Source: Photobacterium profundum
GTDB lineage: Bacteria > Pseudomonadota > Gammaproteobacteria > Enterobacterales > Vibrionaceae
NCBI RefSeq assembly: GCF_003026285.1
Contig: NZ_PYOD01000002.1
Location: 1-64,000, forward strand
Length of the DNA stretch: 64,000 nt
Direction: 5' to 3'
The first letter of the stretch is position 1; every line of letters begins with the position of its first letter. The notes below the pieces were generated by a model. That model was not told where the DNA came from. It saw only the letters and a list, made by a program, of their open reading frames with translations, and made no database searches. The position numbers and the translations under genes were made by a program. Positions 24,511 through 33,577 of the stretch are shown one piece after another.

Positions 24511-26089
24511 CAAAATGGTTAACCAACACGGATTTTTTAAAGGTGTTAACCAAACGATCACCGTCGCTTCATTAAGTATGGTATTCGCATTTGTACTCTT
24601 TTCAGTGGTACAAATTGATCTCGCCAACTCAGTCTATAGTGGTGTAAAACAATGGATAACCAGTAATTTAGGTTGGTATTACATTGCTATCGTTTCTGCC
24701 ATCTTTGTATTTTCTGTTTGGGTAACATTCAGTAAATTTGGCAATATTCGTTTAGGAAAAGACACAGACAGACCGGAGTTTAACAACTTCACGTGGTTTG
24801 CAATGCTATTCAGTGCTGCGGTTGGTACGGGTTTAATGTTCTGGAGTATTGCAGAGCCATTAACCTATATCCAAGGCAACCCTTTTGCTGAAATGGCCAA
24901 TGTTGCTGCAAATACACCAGATGCAGCCCAAATAGGAATGCGTATTACCACATTTCATTGGGGTCTAAGCGCTTGGAGTGTGTACGTACTGGTTGGTTTA
25001 ATTTTGGCTTACTTTGCCTACCGTAAAGGGCTTCCTCTCACCATTCGCTCTGCTTTATACCCAATTTTAGGGGAGCGTATTTATGGGCCTATCGGCCATG
25101 CCGTAGATATGCTTGCTATTTTCAGTACACTTTTTGGTACAGCCACCACATTAGGTTTGGGTGTATCGCAAATGAATGCAGGTCTTAACTACTTATTTGG
25201 TATAGAAATCAACTCTATAAACCAATTAACTCTGATTGTTGTTGTTGGATCTATTGCTACATTCTCGGCAGTATCTGGGCTACAAAAAGGAATAAGATTA
25301 CTCAGTGAATGGAATATACGCATCAGTCTTGTACTTTTTGCTTTTTTCCTTATCGCAGGTCCTACGGCTTATTTGTTTGGCTCTTTCTTTACCAACATGG
25401 GTGATTATCTTTCAAACTTTATTTCAATGTCTTTATGGGTCGATCCAGATCCAGAACGTCAATGGCAAGGTTGGTGGACAATCTTCTATTGGGGATGGTG
25501 GCTAAGTTGGGGTCCTTACGTGGGTATCTTCATAGCTCGAATCTCTAAAGGACGTACAGTAAAAGAGTTAATGTTAGGCGGAATTTTATCAAGCACGTTG
25601 GGCGCATTCACATGGATCACCATAATGGGTGGCACTGCAACCTACCTTGAATTATACAGCGCAAATGACTTAGTTAGCGTAGTTAATCAAAATCTTACTA
25701 TGGTGTTATACAGCACAATTGAAGCCATCAATGTTAGCTGGTTAACCTGGCCTATGGCTGCCTTAGCAACAATCATGATTATCTCATGGTTTGTTACATC
25801 AGCAGATTCAGCAACACTTGTCATGTGCACCATTTTATCGATGGGAGACAAAAGTCCACCAGTAAAAATGCGCGTAATCTGGGGGGCAGGTCTTGCGGCT
25901 GTTGCAGGTATTCTGTTGGTTGCTGGTGGTTTAGAAGGGCTACAAGCAGCATCAATTGCAGCGGCTCTCCCATTCTCGTTAGTTCTTATTGTTATGGCCT
26001 ACTGCCTAGTAAAAGATTTGTACTCCAGTACCAAATATCAAGAAACACCCAACATTATACCGCCCAAATTAAAGCCTGAATTGGCTTAA
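24497..26089 (+). CDS. BCCT-family betaine/quaternary amine transporter
   Basis: A 530-residue membrane protein with about twelve spans and the BCCT signature region GWWLSWGPYVGIFIARISKG near residue 334, a Trp-rich substrate-box helix (WQGWWTIFYWGWW) and the AVGTGLMFWSIAEP segment near residue 112. BCCT carriers import betaines, choline or carnitine with Na+ or H+, or by exchange. As the first gene of the plus arm it most likely imports the quaternary nitrogen compound degraded by this island. Long cytoplasmic termini needed for osmosensing are absent, so a catabolic uptake role fits better than osmoprotection. Confidence 0.9.
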   Translation: MISSNKMVNQHGFFKGVNQTITVASLSMVFAFVLFSVVQIDLANSVYSGVKQWITSNLGWYYIAIVSAIFVFSVWVTFSKFGNIRLGKDTDRPEFNNFTWFAMLFSAAVGTGLMFWSIAEPLTYIQGNPFAEMANVAANTPDAAQIGMRITTFHWGLSAWSVYVLVGLILAYFAYRKGLPLTIRSALYPILGERIYGPIGHAVDMLAIFSTLFGTATTLGLGVSQMNAGLNYLFGIEINSINQLTLIVVVGSIATFSAVSGLQKGIRLLSEWNIRISLVLFAFFLIAGPTAYLFGSFFTNMGDYLSNFISMSLWVDPDPERQWQGWWTIFYWGWWLSWGPYVGIFIARISKGRTVKELMLGGILSSTLGAFTWITIMGGTATYLELYSANDLVSVVNQNLTMVLYSTIEAINVSWLTWPMAALATIMIISWFVTSADSATLVMCTILSMGDKSPPVKMRVIWGAGLAAVAGILLVAGGLEGLQAASIAAALPFSLVLIVMAYCLVKDLYSSTKYQETPNIIPPKLKPELA

Positions 26090-26138
26090 GAGATAGCGTT
26101 ACAACATACAAACATTATATAAAAAATTTAAACCAAAA

Positions 26139-26166
26139 GATTGAGGCTGAACTTTCAGCCTCAATC
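26139..26166 (+). other. Near-perfect 28-base palindrome between transporter and monooxygenase genes
   Basis: Thirteen-base perfect arms (26139-26151 and 26154-26166) with a two-base centre. It can form a strong hairpin but no T-run follows. It probably tunes the ratio of transporter to monooxygenase mRNA. A protein-binding palindrome is an alternative. Confidence 0.55.
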
Positions 26167-26192
26167 AACACACTGTAATAAGGATGATTACC

Positions 26193-27227
26193 ATGAAATT
26201 TTCTCTGTTTTTGCACATGGAACGCTACGACCAGGACAAGAGCCACAAGCAATCTTTGGCAGAACTGACTGAGCTCGTGCAGATCGCTGAAGAAGGCGGT
26301 TTTGAAGCAGCATGGATTGGTGAACACCATGCGATGGAATTTACCATTGCACCTAACCCTCTTGCTTTTATTACATACCTTGCCACCCATACAAGTAAAA
26401 TTCGCCTTGGGGCCGGTACTTTTATTGCACCTTTCTGGCACCCTGTAAAACTGGCAGGTGAAGCAGCACTTGCTGATATTATGTGTGATGGTCGTTTAGA
26501 GTTTGGTATTGCTCGTGGCGCTTACCAAGCAGAGTTTGACCGTTTAATGAATGGTATGCCAGCAGCTGATGGCGGTAAGTACTTGCGTGAAATGATCCCA
26601 GCACTACAAGGTCTATGGACTGGCGATTACGCACATGAAGGTGAACTATACCAATTCCCAACATCCACTAGCGTACCAAAACCACTGCAACAGCCTCACC
26701 CACCAATGTGGGTTGCTGCTCGCGATCCGGATTCACATAATTTTGCTATCAGTAATAATTGCAATGTTATGGTTACACCACTTCAAAAGAATGATGATGA
26801 AGTGCAAGAGCTAATGACCAAATACAACGAAGCATTAAGCAACAATGCAGTCGCTCAGGCAGACTCTCGTCTAATGTTATTACGCCATACATTCGTTGGT
26901 GATTCTGAGCAAGACCTGCAAACAGGTACAGATGCCCTCCACCACTGGTATTCAATGTTTATGGCATGGGCACGTAATAACCAAACACCTGAAGCCGGCT
27001 TTGTTAATCGCTTAACAGAAGAAGAACTTGGCGATAGTTTTAGCAAAGAAACTTTGCGTAATAACCTAGTGGTAGGATCGCCAGAAGAAGTAACAGCACG
27101 CCTAAAATATTATGAAAAACTGGGTGTTAGCCAATACAGCTACTGGGCAGACAACAGCCTAAGTTTTGAAGAAAAGAAAAAGTCATTACGTTTATTCATT
27201 GAAAAAGTCATGCCTGCTTTTCAATAA
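26193..27227 (+). CDS. Luciferase-like FMN-dependent monooxygenase, TgnB-like by context
   Basis: A protein of about 344 residues of the bacterial luciferase family. It has a TIM-barrel start (KFSLFLHMERYDQDK), the AAWIGEHHAMEFTIAPNPL block, GAGTFIAPFWHPVKLAGE and FGIARGAYQAEF. It would use FMNH2 from the flavin reductase at 20577-21065 to open a ring with O2. The trigonelline oxygenase TgnB belongs to this family. ATG 26193 is chosen because AAGG lies nine bases upstream; an ATG at 26184 touches that site. A strong terminator follows at 27267. Confidence 0.87.
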   Translation: MKFSLFLHMERYDQDKSHKQSLAELTELVQIAEEGGFEAAWIGEHHAMEFTIAPNPLAFITYLATHTSKIRLGAGTFIAPFWHPVKLAGEAALADIMCDGRLEFGIARGAYQAEFDRLMNGMPAADGGKYLREMIPALQGLWTGDYAHEGELYQFPTSTSVPKPLQQPHPPMWVAARDPDSHNFAISNNCNVMVTPLQKNDDEVQELMTKYNEALSNNAVAQADSRLMLLRHTFVGDSEQDLQTGTDALHHWYSMFMAWARNNQTPEAGFVNRLTEEELGDSFSKETLRNNLVVGSPEEVTARLKYYEKLGVSQYSYWADNSLSFEEKKKSLRLFIEKVMPAFQ

Positions 27228-27266
27228 TATTAATGTCCATGATTCACGCTAAGTGACATCTGCTTT

Positions 27267-27292
27267 GCCCCACTTTATGGTGGGGCCTTTTT
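27267..27292 (+). terminator. Terminator after the monooxygenase gene
   Basis: GCCCCAC (27267-27273) pairs with GTGGGGC (27280-27286), and CTTTTT follows. It would reduce transcription into the DUF1330 gene, which therefore depends on read-through or its own promoter. Confidence 0.85.
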
Positions 27293-27337
27293 AAAACCTA
27301 GCCATCAATGGATATTCCACACTGTAGGACACATCAG

Positions 27338-27622
27338 ATGAAAGGATATTGGATTGCTCATGTAACGGTACATGATCCTCAAAAATACACTCGATACACC
27401 GAGTTAGCTCCTGCCGCATTTCAGCAATTCAACGCAATATTGTTGGCCCGCGGTGGACGTTACCAACAACTTGAAGGGGGCGACAATCAGCGCCATGTTA
27501 TTATTGAATTTCCCTCTTATGATACAGCTTTAAACTGCTACCACTCTGAAAACTATCAACTAGCCGCCTCTTTTAGACAGCACATCGCAACGGCACATAT
27601 TACCATTATTGAAGGGCTATAA
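27338..27622 (+). CDS. DUF1330-family small protein
   Basis: A protein of about 94 residues in the DUF1330 family (ferredoxin-like dimeric fold). It is recognised from YWIAHVTVHDPQKY, the ARGGRYQQLEG turn and IEFPSYDTALNCYHS. ATG 27338 has AGGA eight bases before it; an upstream ATG at 27308 lacks a site. Family members often sit in catabolic operons and may act on reactive intermediates, but none has a firmly assigned reaction known to me. It lies between the monooxygenase terminator and the operator in front of the regulator gene. Confidence 0.8.
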   Translation: MKGYWIAHVTVHDPQKYTRYTELAPAAFQQFNAILLARGGRYQQLEGGDNQRHVIIEFPSYDTALNCYHSENYQLAASFRQHIATAHITIIEGL

Positions 27623-27948
27623 TCTGGTATACCAACCATATCAATTGATAGCAGTTATGGGTACTATAGAAAAAGTATAAATGCTCATCGTATTTAATTA
27701 ATTAGTTGATCGACCTTTCTAGCTTTAAGCGTATGATTAGCTGATATAAATAAGATCATAGTGTTTTTTATCGTGAATATTAATCTGACGCATAAAATAA
27801 CGCTGCTGCATTTATACTGTTATAGATATGAAGATTAGATACTTATCTACCGGATAGTATCAATACTAAATAATTAGAACTTGCGGGTAAGTTAAGCAAG
27901 CAGATGAATAACAGCCGTGTTTGTCTATAAGAATAATGAGAGAGAATT
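27623..27948. promoter_or_regulatory. Promoter region of the GntR regulator gene
   Basis: This 326-base gene-free region is AT-rich. It starts with operator 3 (27625-27634) directly after the DUF1330 stop codon. Nothing else recognisable was seen. Confidence 0.5.
27625..27634. promoter_or_regulatory. Probable GntR/FCD operator 3
   Basis: A third perfect TGGTATACCA, two bases after the DUF1330 stop. It is about 315 bases from the regulator start, so it could serve autoregulation if the promoter lies far upstream. Confidence 0.55.
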
Positions 27949-28677
27949 ATGCTAAGGCAGCCTGCCAACTTAATGAAGATTGACAACAATAGAGTGACTC
28001 TTAGGGAAAAGGTACTCGTCACCCTTCGCCATGCTATTTTAAACTTCCAATTTATGCCAGGTGATCGCCTCGTTGAGCGTGATCTTTGCGATCTTCTTGG
28101 TGTAAGTCGTACATCTGTTCGTGAGGCATTACGCCACTTAGAATCAGAGGGGCTCGTTGATTACCTTGAAAATAAAGGCCCTATCGTTACACAATTAACG
28201 CTTGAATCAGCAAAAGAAATATATGAATTACGTGCCAGTTTAGAAAGCCTTATTGTTCAGCTTTATACGCTTAATGCATCCGATACTCAGCTACAAATGT
28301 TAGAAACAACATTACATTTACTGACTCGTCGATTAACGATGGGCAATGTTGCAAATATTTTAGACAGCGTAAATGATTTCTATGAACTACTTTATGAAGG
28401 TTGTGGAAACCAAACAGCAGCCAAGCTGTTGCGTCAACAGCAAGCACGGGTAAACCTGTTACGTGCAACATCGGTATCGCAAGAAAATAGATATATGGAA
28501 AGCATTGAAGAAATGAGTGCTATTGTTCAAGCAATCAAGAGCCGAGATTTACAAGCTGCTCATCAAGCATGTATTAACCATGTTCGTCGTGCATCCGAAG
28601 TTGCCTTATCTGCGATGGCAGCCAAGGAAGGTGTCACTCACACCCCTCAAATCTTTGTGTCAGAACAACACATCTAA
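27949..28677 (+). CDS. GntR-family (FCD) transcriptional regulator of the catabolic island
   Basis: A 242-residue regulator. The winged-helix DNA-binding domain is at about residues 18-82 (PGDRLVERDLCDLLGVSRTSVREALRHLE), followed by an all-helical FCD ligand domain (EIYELRASLESLIVQ to HVRRASE). FCD regulators commonly repress catabolic genes until a pathway carboxylate binds. Three identical palindromes in the island give it obvious targets. In Acinetobacter the trigonelline genes are also, as I recall, under a GntR-type regulator, TgnR. It ends the plus arm. Confidence 0.88.
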   Translation: MLRQPANLMKIDNNRVTLREKVLVTLRHAILNFQFMPGDRLVERDLCDLLGVSRTSVREALRHLESEGLVDYLENKGPIVTQLTLESAKEIYELRASLESLIVQLYTLNASDTQLQMLETTLHLLTRRLTMGNVANILDSVNDFYELLYEGCGNQTAAKLLRQQQARVNLLRATSVSQENRYMESIEEMSAIVQAIKSRDLQAAHQACINHVRRASEVALSAMAAKEGVTHTPQIFVSEQHI

Positions 28678-28691
28678 ACAACATATCAAAC

Positions 28692-28722
28692 CAACGAGTG
28701 CTATTGATAGAATAGCGCTCGT
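28692..28722. terminator. Hairpin between convergent genes
   Basis: Twelve-base arms (ACGAGTGCTATT and AATAGCGCTCGT) with one G-T pair and a five-base loop lie between the regulator gene and the convergent methyltransferase gene. No T-run exists on either strand, so terminator function is uncertain. Confidence 0.4.
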
Positions 28723-28749
28723 CCGTTGCTTCTCTCTAACTGCGCACCA

Positions 28750-29202
28750 CTAGCACCAACGGCGAACTTCGCTGCAATACTTCTTGTAATCATCTCCAAA
28801 TATAGCGGTAAGCACTTCCTCTTCAGGCTCGATTTGAAAGTTATTCATGAAAAAGAAAAAGATACCAAGCATCAAAAAACACGATATTGCGCCAAAGTAA
28901 AAGACTGCGGCTAATTGAAATAGCACTAACCCTAAATACATAGGGTTACGAGAATAACGGTATATTCCAGAGGTAATAAGACGAGATGCCTTTTGTGGTT
29001 TTCTTGGATCAATCGATGTTCTAGCTTTTGCAAACGAAACAATGCCAGCTAACCCAAGGATAGCGCCTAAAAAACAAGATATAAGAACAACAAAAGATTG
29101 TCCAGGAAAAACGAACACCCAAAGCGGCCAATACATTGTCAATAAATACATTCCGCCCAAAGATAGCAACAGCAATAGCGGTGGTGGTAGTTTAAGACTC
29201 AT
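28750..29202 (-). CDS. Membrane methyltransferase, ICMT/PEMT-like
   Basis: A 150-residue membrane protein with about four spans. The SAM-binding isoprenylcysteine methyltransferase-like signature is visible: SGIYRYSRNPMYLG near residue 78 and the C-terminal EPEEEVLTAIFGDDYKKYC block. Such small bacterial proteins are annotated as phospholipid or isoprenylcysteine methyltransferases, but their substrates are mostly unknown. GGAG lies eight bases before the ATG. It faces the catabolic island but runs the opposite way, with no evident link. Confidence 0.82.
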   Translation of the reverse strand: MSLKLPPPLLLLLSLGGMYLLTMYWPLWVFVFPGQSFVVLISCFLGAILGLAGIVSFAKARTSIDPRKPQKASRLITSGIYRYSRNPMYLGLVLFQLAAVFYFGAISCFLMLGIFFFFMNNFQIEPEEEVLTAIFGDDYKKYCSEVRRWC

Positions 29203-29477
29203 AAAGAAACTCCATATATATCGCTGAATTCAATAAATTAGTGCAACTCTAGTACAATAAATCGACGTTATAAACTAAGTATATAGCGCCATACCCTATC
29301 TATTGATGCACGGTGCAAATAATAACAAGCATACAGATTTAACTTAGAAATACGGCGATAAGTCGCATAAATAGTACAAGTATTTTACCGATATTATATT
29401 GCCAGAACTAAGTAAGACTTATAAAATCAGCCCGCTTTCTCATTTACTGTTTTCCATGTGTTATCGAGATAATTTTT

Positions 29478-29993
29478 ATGCAAGAATTGAAATACCTCCA
29501 AGGTTACTCTTCTGATTTGACTAGCCAAGTACAGCAACTGATTGATAGTCAAAAGCTTGAAGCATTATTACTAAAGAAGTATCCCGAGAATCACAACATT
29601 AAAACAGAAAAAGCCCTGTATGATTATGTTGTTGAAATTAAAAACCAATACTTAAAGAAATCGGCCCCTATTAGTAAGGTTGCATACGATAACAAGATTA
29701 ACGTTATTCACCATGCTTTAGGTCTTCATACATTTATCTCTCGAGTACAAGGTGGAAAACTAAAATCTAAACACGAAATCCGTGTTGCTTCAGTATTTAA
29801 AGACGCACCATTAGCATTTTTACGAATGATCGTCGTGCATGAACTTGCTCACCTTCGAGAAAAAGATCACAACAAATCTTTCTATCAATTATGTTGCCAC
29901 ATAGAGCCTAATTATCACCAATTAGAATTTGATATGCGTTTATACCTAACTCAGCTAGATATTTCTCGCAGTTCAAAATACCAGCCCCATTAA
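29478..29993 (+). CDS. YgjP-like metallopeptidase family protein
   Basis: A 171-residue protein of the YgjP/SprT-like group. The zinc motif HELAH is at residues 121-125, followed by a third ligand region in EKDHNKSFYQLC. The domain fills the C-terminal half. The N-terminal 70 residues are helical and charged. Substrates are unknown for this family; a zinc protease role is inferred from the motif. It is a single gene with about 275 AT-rich bases upstream in which I see no other feature. Confidence 0.82.
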   Translation: MQELKYLQGYSSDLTSQVQQLIDSQKLEALLLKKYPENHNIKTEKALYDYVVEIKNQYLKKSAPISKVAYDNKINVIHHALGLHTFISRVQGGKLKSKHEIRVASVFKDAPLAFLRMIVVHELAHLREKDHNKSFYQLCCHIEPNYHQLEFDMRLYLTQLDISRSSKYQPH

Positions 29994-30094
29994 TACACCA
30001 AGTAACCACAAAGTAGATGACTCTGAGTAAGCTCAGCGAGCCTTTTGAGATAATTTGGATATAAACATTAAACATATAAATAACTGAGCAAAAA

Positions 30095-31705
30095 ATGAAC
30101 TACATCGCCCCTTCTTTTACATTGTTCAGTACGTTAATCTTACTACTTTCGGTTAAACCAACATTATCGATTTGTGCTAAAAACAACGATAAAAGCTGGC
30201 GTACTATTGCTACATTTTTACTCTTTTTAATTTTTGGTTCAGTTACTTATACTATTTTACTTTTATTTTCCCCCTTCAGCCTATTAGAGCTTTTTATCGC
30301 TCCAATTTTCGTTATTGGTAGTTTATTTACTCTATTCGTAACGCACCTTAGCTTAAAGAGTATTAACCAATACCAAATCATGGCAATAAATGAACGCTTT
30401 AACGCTCAACATGACACACTAACAGGGCTCAAAAATCGCCAGTTCATGTGGCAACACATTAAACTTAAAACCCTGAGTAAACAAAAATTTGCCTTAATGC
30501 TTATCGATCTCGATAACTTTAAGCAAGTAAATGATGCATTTGGTCACTTAGCAGGTGATGCTTTATTGAAAGCCATGGCTACCCGTATTCAAGCAATATT
30601 TAAGAAAAAACACACAATAAATAATAGTGTTGAGCTTATTCGATTGGGCGGTGATGAATTCGCTATCATTCTAGATTACACAAAGAAAAATGAAGTTACC
30701 GACTGTATTCAGCTACTACAAAACATCTTAAAAAAACCTTTTTTCATTCGTGGAACTATGGTTCATATTCAAATGAGTATTGGTATTGCCTGTTACCCTG
30801 AGCATTCTTGCAGTATCACTGAATTGATAAAGTCGGCAGATGCGGCCATGTACAAAGCGAAGAAACAAGCGTCTGGTTTCTGTTTTTACTCAATAGATTA
30901 CGAGCGAAGTTCTATACAGCACATTCAGCTTAACGATAAAATTCGCAACGCACTCGCTAAGAATGAATTTTCATTGCATTACCAGCCTATTTTTGAAAAT
31001 GATGGTCGAACAGTTTATAGCTTAGAAGCATTAATTCGCTGGCAACAGCAAGATGGTAGTTATATCTCTCCTTCTTTATTTATTCCTGTCGCAGAAAAAG
31101 CGGGGCTAATTTCATCCATCACACAATGGGTGATCCACGCTGCTTTTACTCAGCTTGAAATATGGCAAGACTCAGGACATTACCGACACATTCAGATTAA
31201 TTTATCTGCGTGCGATTTACAAAATGATGGCATTGTTGATTACTTAAAAGAACAATTGGACACTTTTAATATAAACCCCAATCAAGTCATATTAGAAATA
31301 ACAGAAAGTGCCATGATTGCTGATATTACCTTGGCAAAAAATGCACTCAGAAAGCTTTACGCACTTGGAATTACACTAAGTGTTGATGATTTTGGTTCAG
31401 GTTATACATCATTGACTATGTTAAGTGATATGCCAATAAAGCAGATAAAAATTGATGCTCAATACGTGATTGAGATGAGTCGTAAGAATAATAATTTTGC
31501 CATCATTTCATCCATTGCTTTTCTGGCGAACAGTATCGGTGCTAAGGTCGTTATTGAAGGTATTGAAAACCAAAAAGTACTGACTAAAGTTTCAACATTA
31601 GAAACCGCCCTGTTACAGGGTCACTTCCTTAGCCATCCCATGAAAGCAGAACAACTTGAACCGATGTTTTCATCAACAATTAAAATAATGAGCTTACAAC
31701 CTTAG
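30095..31705 (+). CDS. Membrane-bound GGDEF-EAL protein
   Basis: A 536-residue c-di-GMP enzyme. Three hydrophobic segments fill residues 5-90. A GGDEF domain spans about 105-265 with an intact GGDEF (in RLGGDEFAI). An EAL domain spans about 285-530 with intact SLEALIRW, EITESA, DDFGSGYTSL and KIDAQYV motifs. Both synthesis and breakdown of c-di-GMP are thus possible. No periplasmic sensor domain is visible. It may influence surface attachment along with the Tad and chaperone-usher pili encoded further on, but this is only by theme. Confidence 0.93.
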   Translation: MNYIAPSFTLFSTLILLLSVKPTLSICAKNNDKSWRTIATFLLFLIFGSVTYTILLLFSPFSLLELFIAPIFVIGSLFTLFVTHLSLKSINQYQIMAINERFNAQHDTLTGLKNRQFMWQHIKLKTLSKQKFALMLIDLDNFKQVNDAFGHLAGDALLKAMATRIQAIFKKKHTINNSVELIRLGGDEFAIILDYTKKNEVTDCIQLLQNILKKPFFIRGTMVHIQMSIGIACYPEHSCSITELIKSADAAMYKAKKQASGFCFYSIDYERSSIQHIQLNDKIRNALAKNEFSLHYQPIFENDGRTVYSLEALIRWQQQDGSYISPSLFIPVAEKAGLISSITQWVIHAAFTQLEIWQDSGHYRHIQINLSACDLQNDGIVDYLKEQLDTFNINPNQVILEITESAMIADITLAKNALRKLYALGITLSVDDFGSGYTSLTMLSDMPIKQIKIDAQYVIEMSRKNNNFAIISSIAFLANSIGAKVVIEGIENQKVLTKVSTLETALLQGHFLSHPMKAEQLEPMFSSTIKIMSLQP

Positions 31706-31708
31706 AAG

Positions 31709-31731
31709 CCGATTGGAATAATTGGTTTTTT
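31709..31731 (+). terminator. Weak terminator after the GGDEF-EAL gene
   Basis: A six-base stem CCGATT/AATTGG with one G-T pair and a five-base loop, followed by six Ts, begins four bases after the stop codon. Confidence 0.5.
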
Positions 31732-31811
31732 CATGATTTCTGATTGAAAGCCTGACAATACTTCGGGTTTTAGCCTACAATGTTCAGCTAGAAAAATGAT
31801 TAGGTGTTTAC

Positions 31812-32237
31812 ATGAAAATTTGTGCTGTTGAGTTACGAAGCAACGAGGCAATTATTTGCCTTCTTTCTCTAAAAGATGGTCTGTTCGATCTTCCTCAGTG
31901 TCGTACTCAGAAGTTCATCATGCAGGACTCTCTTGATAACGAACAAATGAGAGATTTCCAATTCGCATTTAAAAAGCTATTGGATGATTACAAAGTTGAG
32001 CGTGTTGTTATTCGTACTCGTGAAACACGTGGTAAGTTCGCAGGTAGTTCTGTTGGCTTCAAACTAGAATCAGCGATTCAGTTAATTGAAGGTCTTGAAG
32101 TAGACTTCATGACAAACGCTGACATTAAGCAAAAGCTTAAGCGTAATCCGATGGGAATTGATTTCCGTGCAACGGGTCTACGTCAGTTCCAAGAAGCGGC
32201 ATTCACAACAGGTTACGCTTACCTAGGTAAGTACTAA
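31812..32237 (+). CDS. DUF3010-family protein
   Basis: A 141-residue cytoplasmic protein of the DUF3010 family, common in vibrios and shewanellas. Its start MKICAVELRSNEAIICLL and the VVIRTRETRGKFAGSSVGFKLES segment resemble a small RNase H-like fold with early acidic residue E7. This fold reading is tentative. The gene is monocistronic, with AGGTG upstream and a strong terminator after it. No function is known to me. Confidence 0.82.
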   Translation: MKICAVELRSNEAIICLLSLKDGLFDLPQCRTQKFIMQDSLDNEQMRDFQFAFKKLLDDYKVERVVIRTRETRGKFAGSSVGFKLESAIQLIEGLEVDFMTNADIKQKLKRNPMGIDFRATGLRQFQEAAFTTGYAYLGKY

Positions 32238-32300
32238 TCGATTAACGCTGTGGCTGCAAAGTGGATGTGTTAACCGACACATCGACTATAAGAACATATG

Positions 32301-32335
32301 AAAAAGGTACCGCATAAGCTGTACCTTTTTCTTTT
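32301..32335. terminator. Bidirectional terminator between the DUF3010 and DUF3820 genes
   Basis: Perfect ten-base arms AAAAAGGTAC and GTACCTTTTT around a ten-base loop, with further Ts on the plus strand. It ends both convergent genes. Confidence 0.85.
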
Positions 32336-32372
32336 GTGGGTATTCAATGATTTGATTGAGTTGAACCTGCGA

Positions 32373-32588
32373 CTAATCACGCCTCAAAGGTCGAATCACC
32401 GATTCTAACCCTTCAATTTTAAAGTCCAGTGCCAATGCCATTAGCGTGCCTAGCTCTCCCTCAGGGAACCCCTGCTTTCGAAACCACAGCAAATATTCTT
32501 CAGGCAGGTCGATTAATACTCGTCCACTGTACTTCCCAAATGGCATCTTCATATTGGCCAGCTTGATTAGGTGTTCTTTTTGAAACAT
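32373..32588 (-). CDS. DUF3820-family protein
   Basis: A small protein of about 71 residues with the DUF3820 pattern MPFGKYSGRVLIDLPEEYLLWF, which resembles an exonuclease-associated PolC/DnaQ tail domain. A C-terminal segment ends in RPLRRD. The start is uncertain: I use ATG 32588, but in-frame ATGs at 32606 and 32633 are possible and none has a clear ribosome binding site. It is convergent with the DUF3010 gene. Confidence 0.72.
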   Translation of the reverse strand: MFQKEHLIKLANMKMPFGKYSGRVLIDLPEEYLLWFRKQGFPEGELGTLMALALDFKIEGLESVIRPLRRD

Positions 32589-32664
32589 ATCTTTATTTAT
32601 CCACATTAAACTGATGCTAGGATCTCTAAGCACTTACACTGCTGTAACTGCTTGTATGCGAATA

Positions 32665-33282
32665 TTATACGCTTGCAGTCCATTGATGACTAACCAACGG
32701 CTTACCATTTTGTGTTACGGTACCGGTGTACACATCACCCGCGATTATTTTACCCACACCTCTGGGTGTACCTGTCATCACAATATCGCCATCCGTTAAT
32801 GCCATGAAACTTTGTATTTCAGCTAATATCTCATCTGGCTTATATAGCATTAACTGAGTATCACCTTCTTGAATTAACGTTTCATTGATACTTAGCGTTA
32901 AAGCAAGTAAAGACGCTTCAGGTTGTAATGACACAAATTCACTGAATACGGCAGAACCATTAAACGCTTTGCTTCGCTCCCACGGCAGAGATTTCGATTT
33001 TAAAACATTTTGTACACTGCGCTTTGTTAAATCAATTCCGAACGCCACAGCACTGAACTTACCATTTTGATAAAGGAAAGAGATCTCTCCTTCATAATGC
33101 AGTTCATCACCATTATGTAATGCAAGTAAGGATGAAGATATAGCAGAGTTAGGTTTTACAAATAGCACCATTTCATTTGGTACTTCATTACCCAGTTCAT
33201 GAATATGCTCTACATAATTTCGCCCAACACAAACCACCTTACTTGGTGTTATAGGTGCTCCATCTAACGTAATTTGATTCAT
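32665..33282 (-). CDS. Fumarylacetoacetate hydrolase (FAH) family protein
   Basis: A 205-residue FAH-family protein of the YcgM type. VVCVGRNYVEH and FVKPNSAI form the N-terminal active-site region, HYEGEISFLY carries metal-binding acids, and MTGTPRGVG is the C-terminal signature. Family members hydrolyse or decarboxylate 3-ketoacids, including oxaloacetate and acylpyruvates. This is a short single-domain version. It is probably cotranscribed with the DUF3820 gene 77 bases downstream. The substrate is not deducible. Confidence 0.85.
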   Translation of the reverse strand: MNQITLDGAPITPSKVVCVGRNYVEHIHELGNEVPNEMVLFVKPNSAISSSLLALHNGDELHYEGEISFLYQNGKFSAVAFGIDLTKRSVQNVLKSKSLPWERSKAFNGSAVFSEFVSLQPEASLLALTLSINETLIQEGDTQLMLYKPDEILAEIQSFMALTDGDIVMTGTPRGVGKIIAGDVYTGTVTQNGKPLVSHQWTASV

Positions 33283-33577
33283 TCTAATCCCTTAATAGTA
33301 ACGACTGTCACTCTGCTTTAAAGGCAACGATATCACTAAACACATCAATACCACTAAATACATCGATACTCAAGCAAGCGTATAACACGCAAGATTAACA
33401 GTCTATTCAGGGTATTGAATACAGAAGAAAGCACATTGAGTTACTTTGGCAGATCTAGAATTATGCACTTATTGCTTAGATCCAGTGTTAAATATCGCTA
33501 TAGCAAAAAACCGCAGTCTATTTATTCAATCGACTACGATTTTTTACAATGAGGTATATGGTTTCACAGTAATAGCG

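Noticed and set aside
17162..28677. A Rut-type pyrimidine degradation cluster
   Set aside because: The flavin reductase, luciferase-like enzyme and hydrolase resemble Rut parts, but RutB, RutC and a uracil permease are missing, while a betaine carrier and GabD-like enzyme are present.
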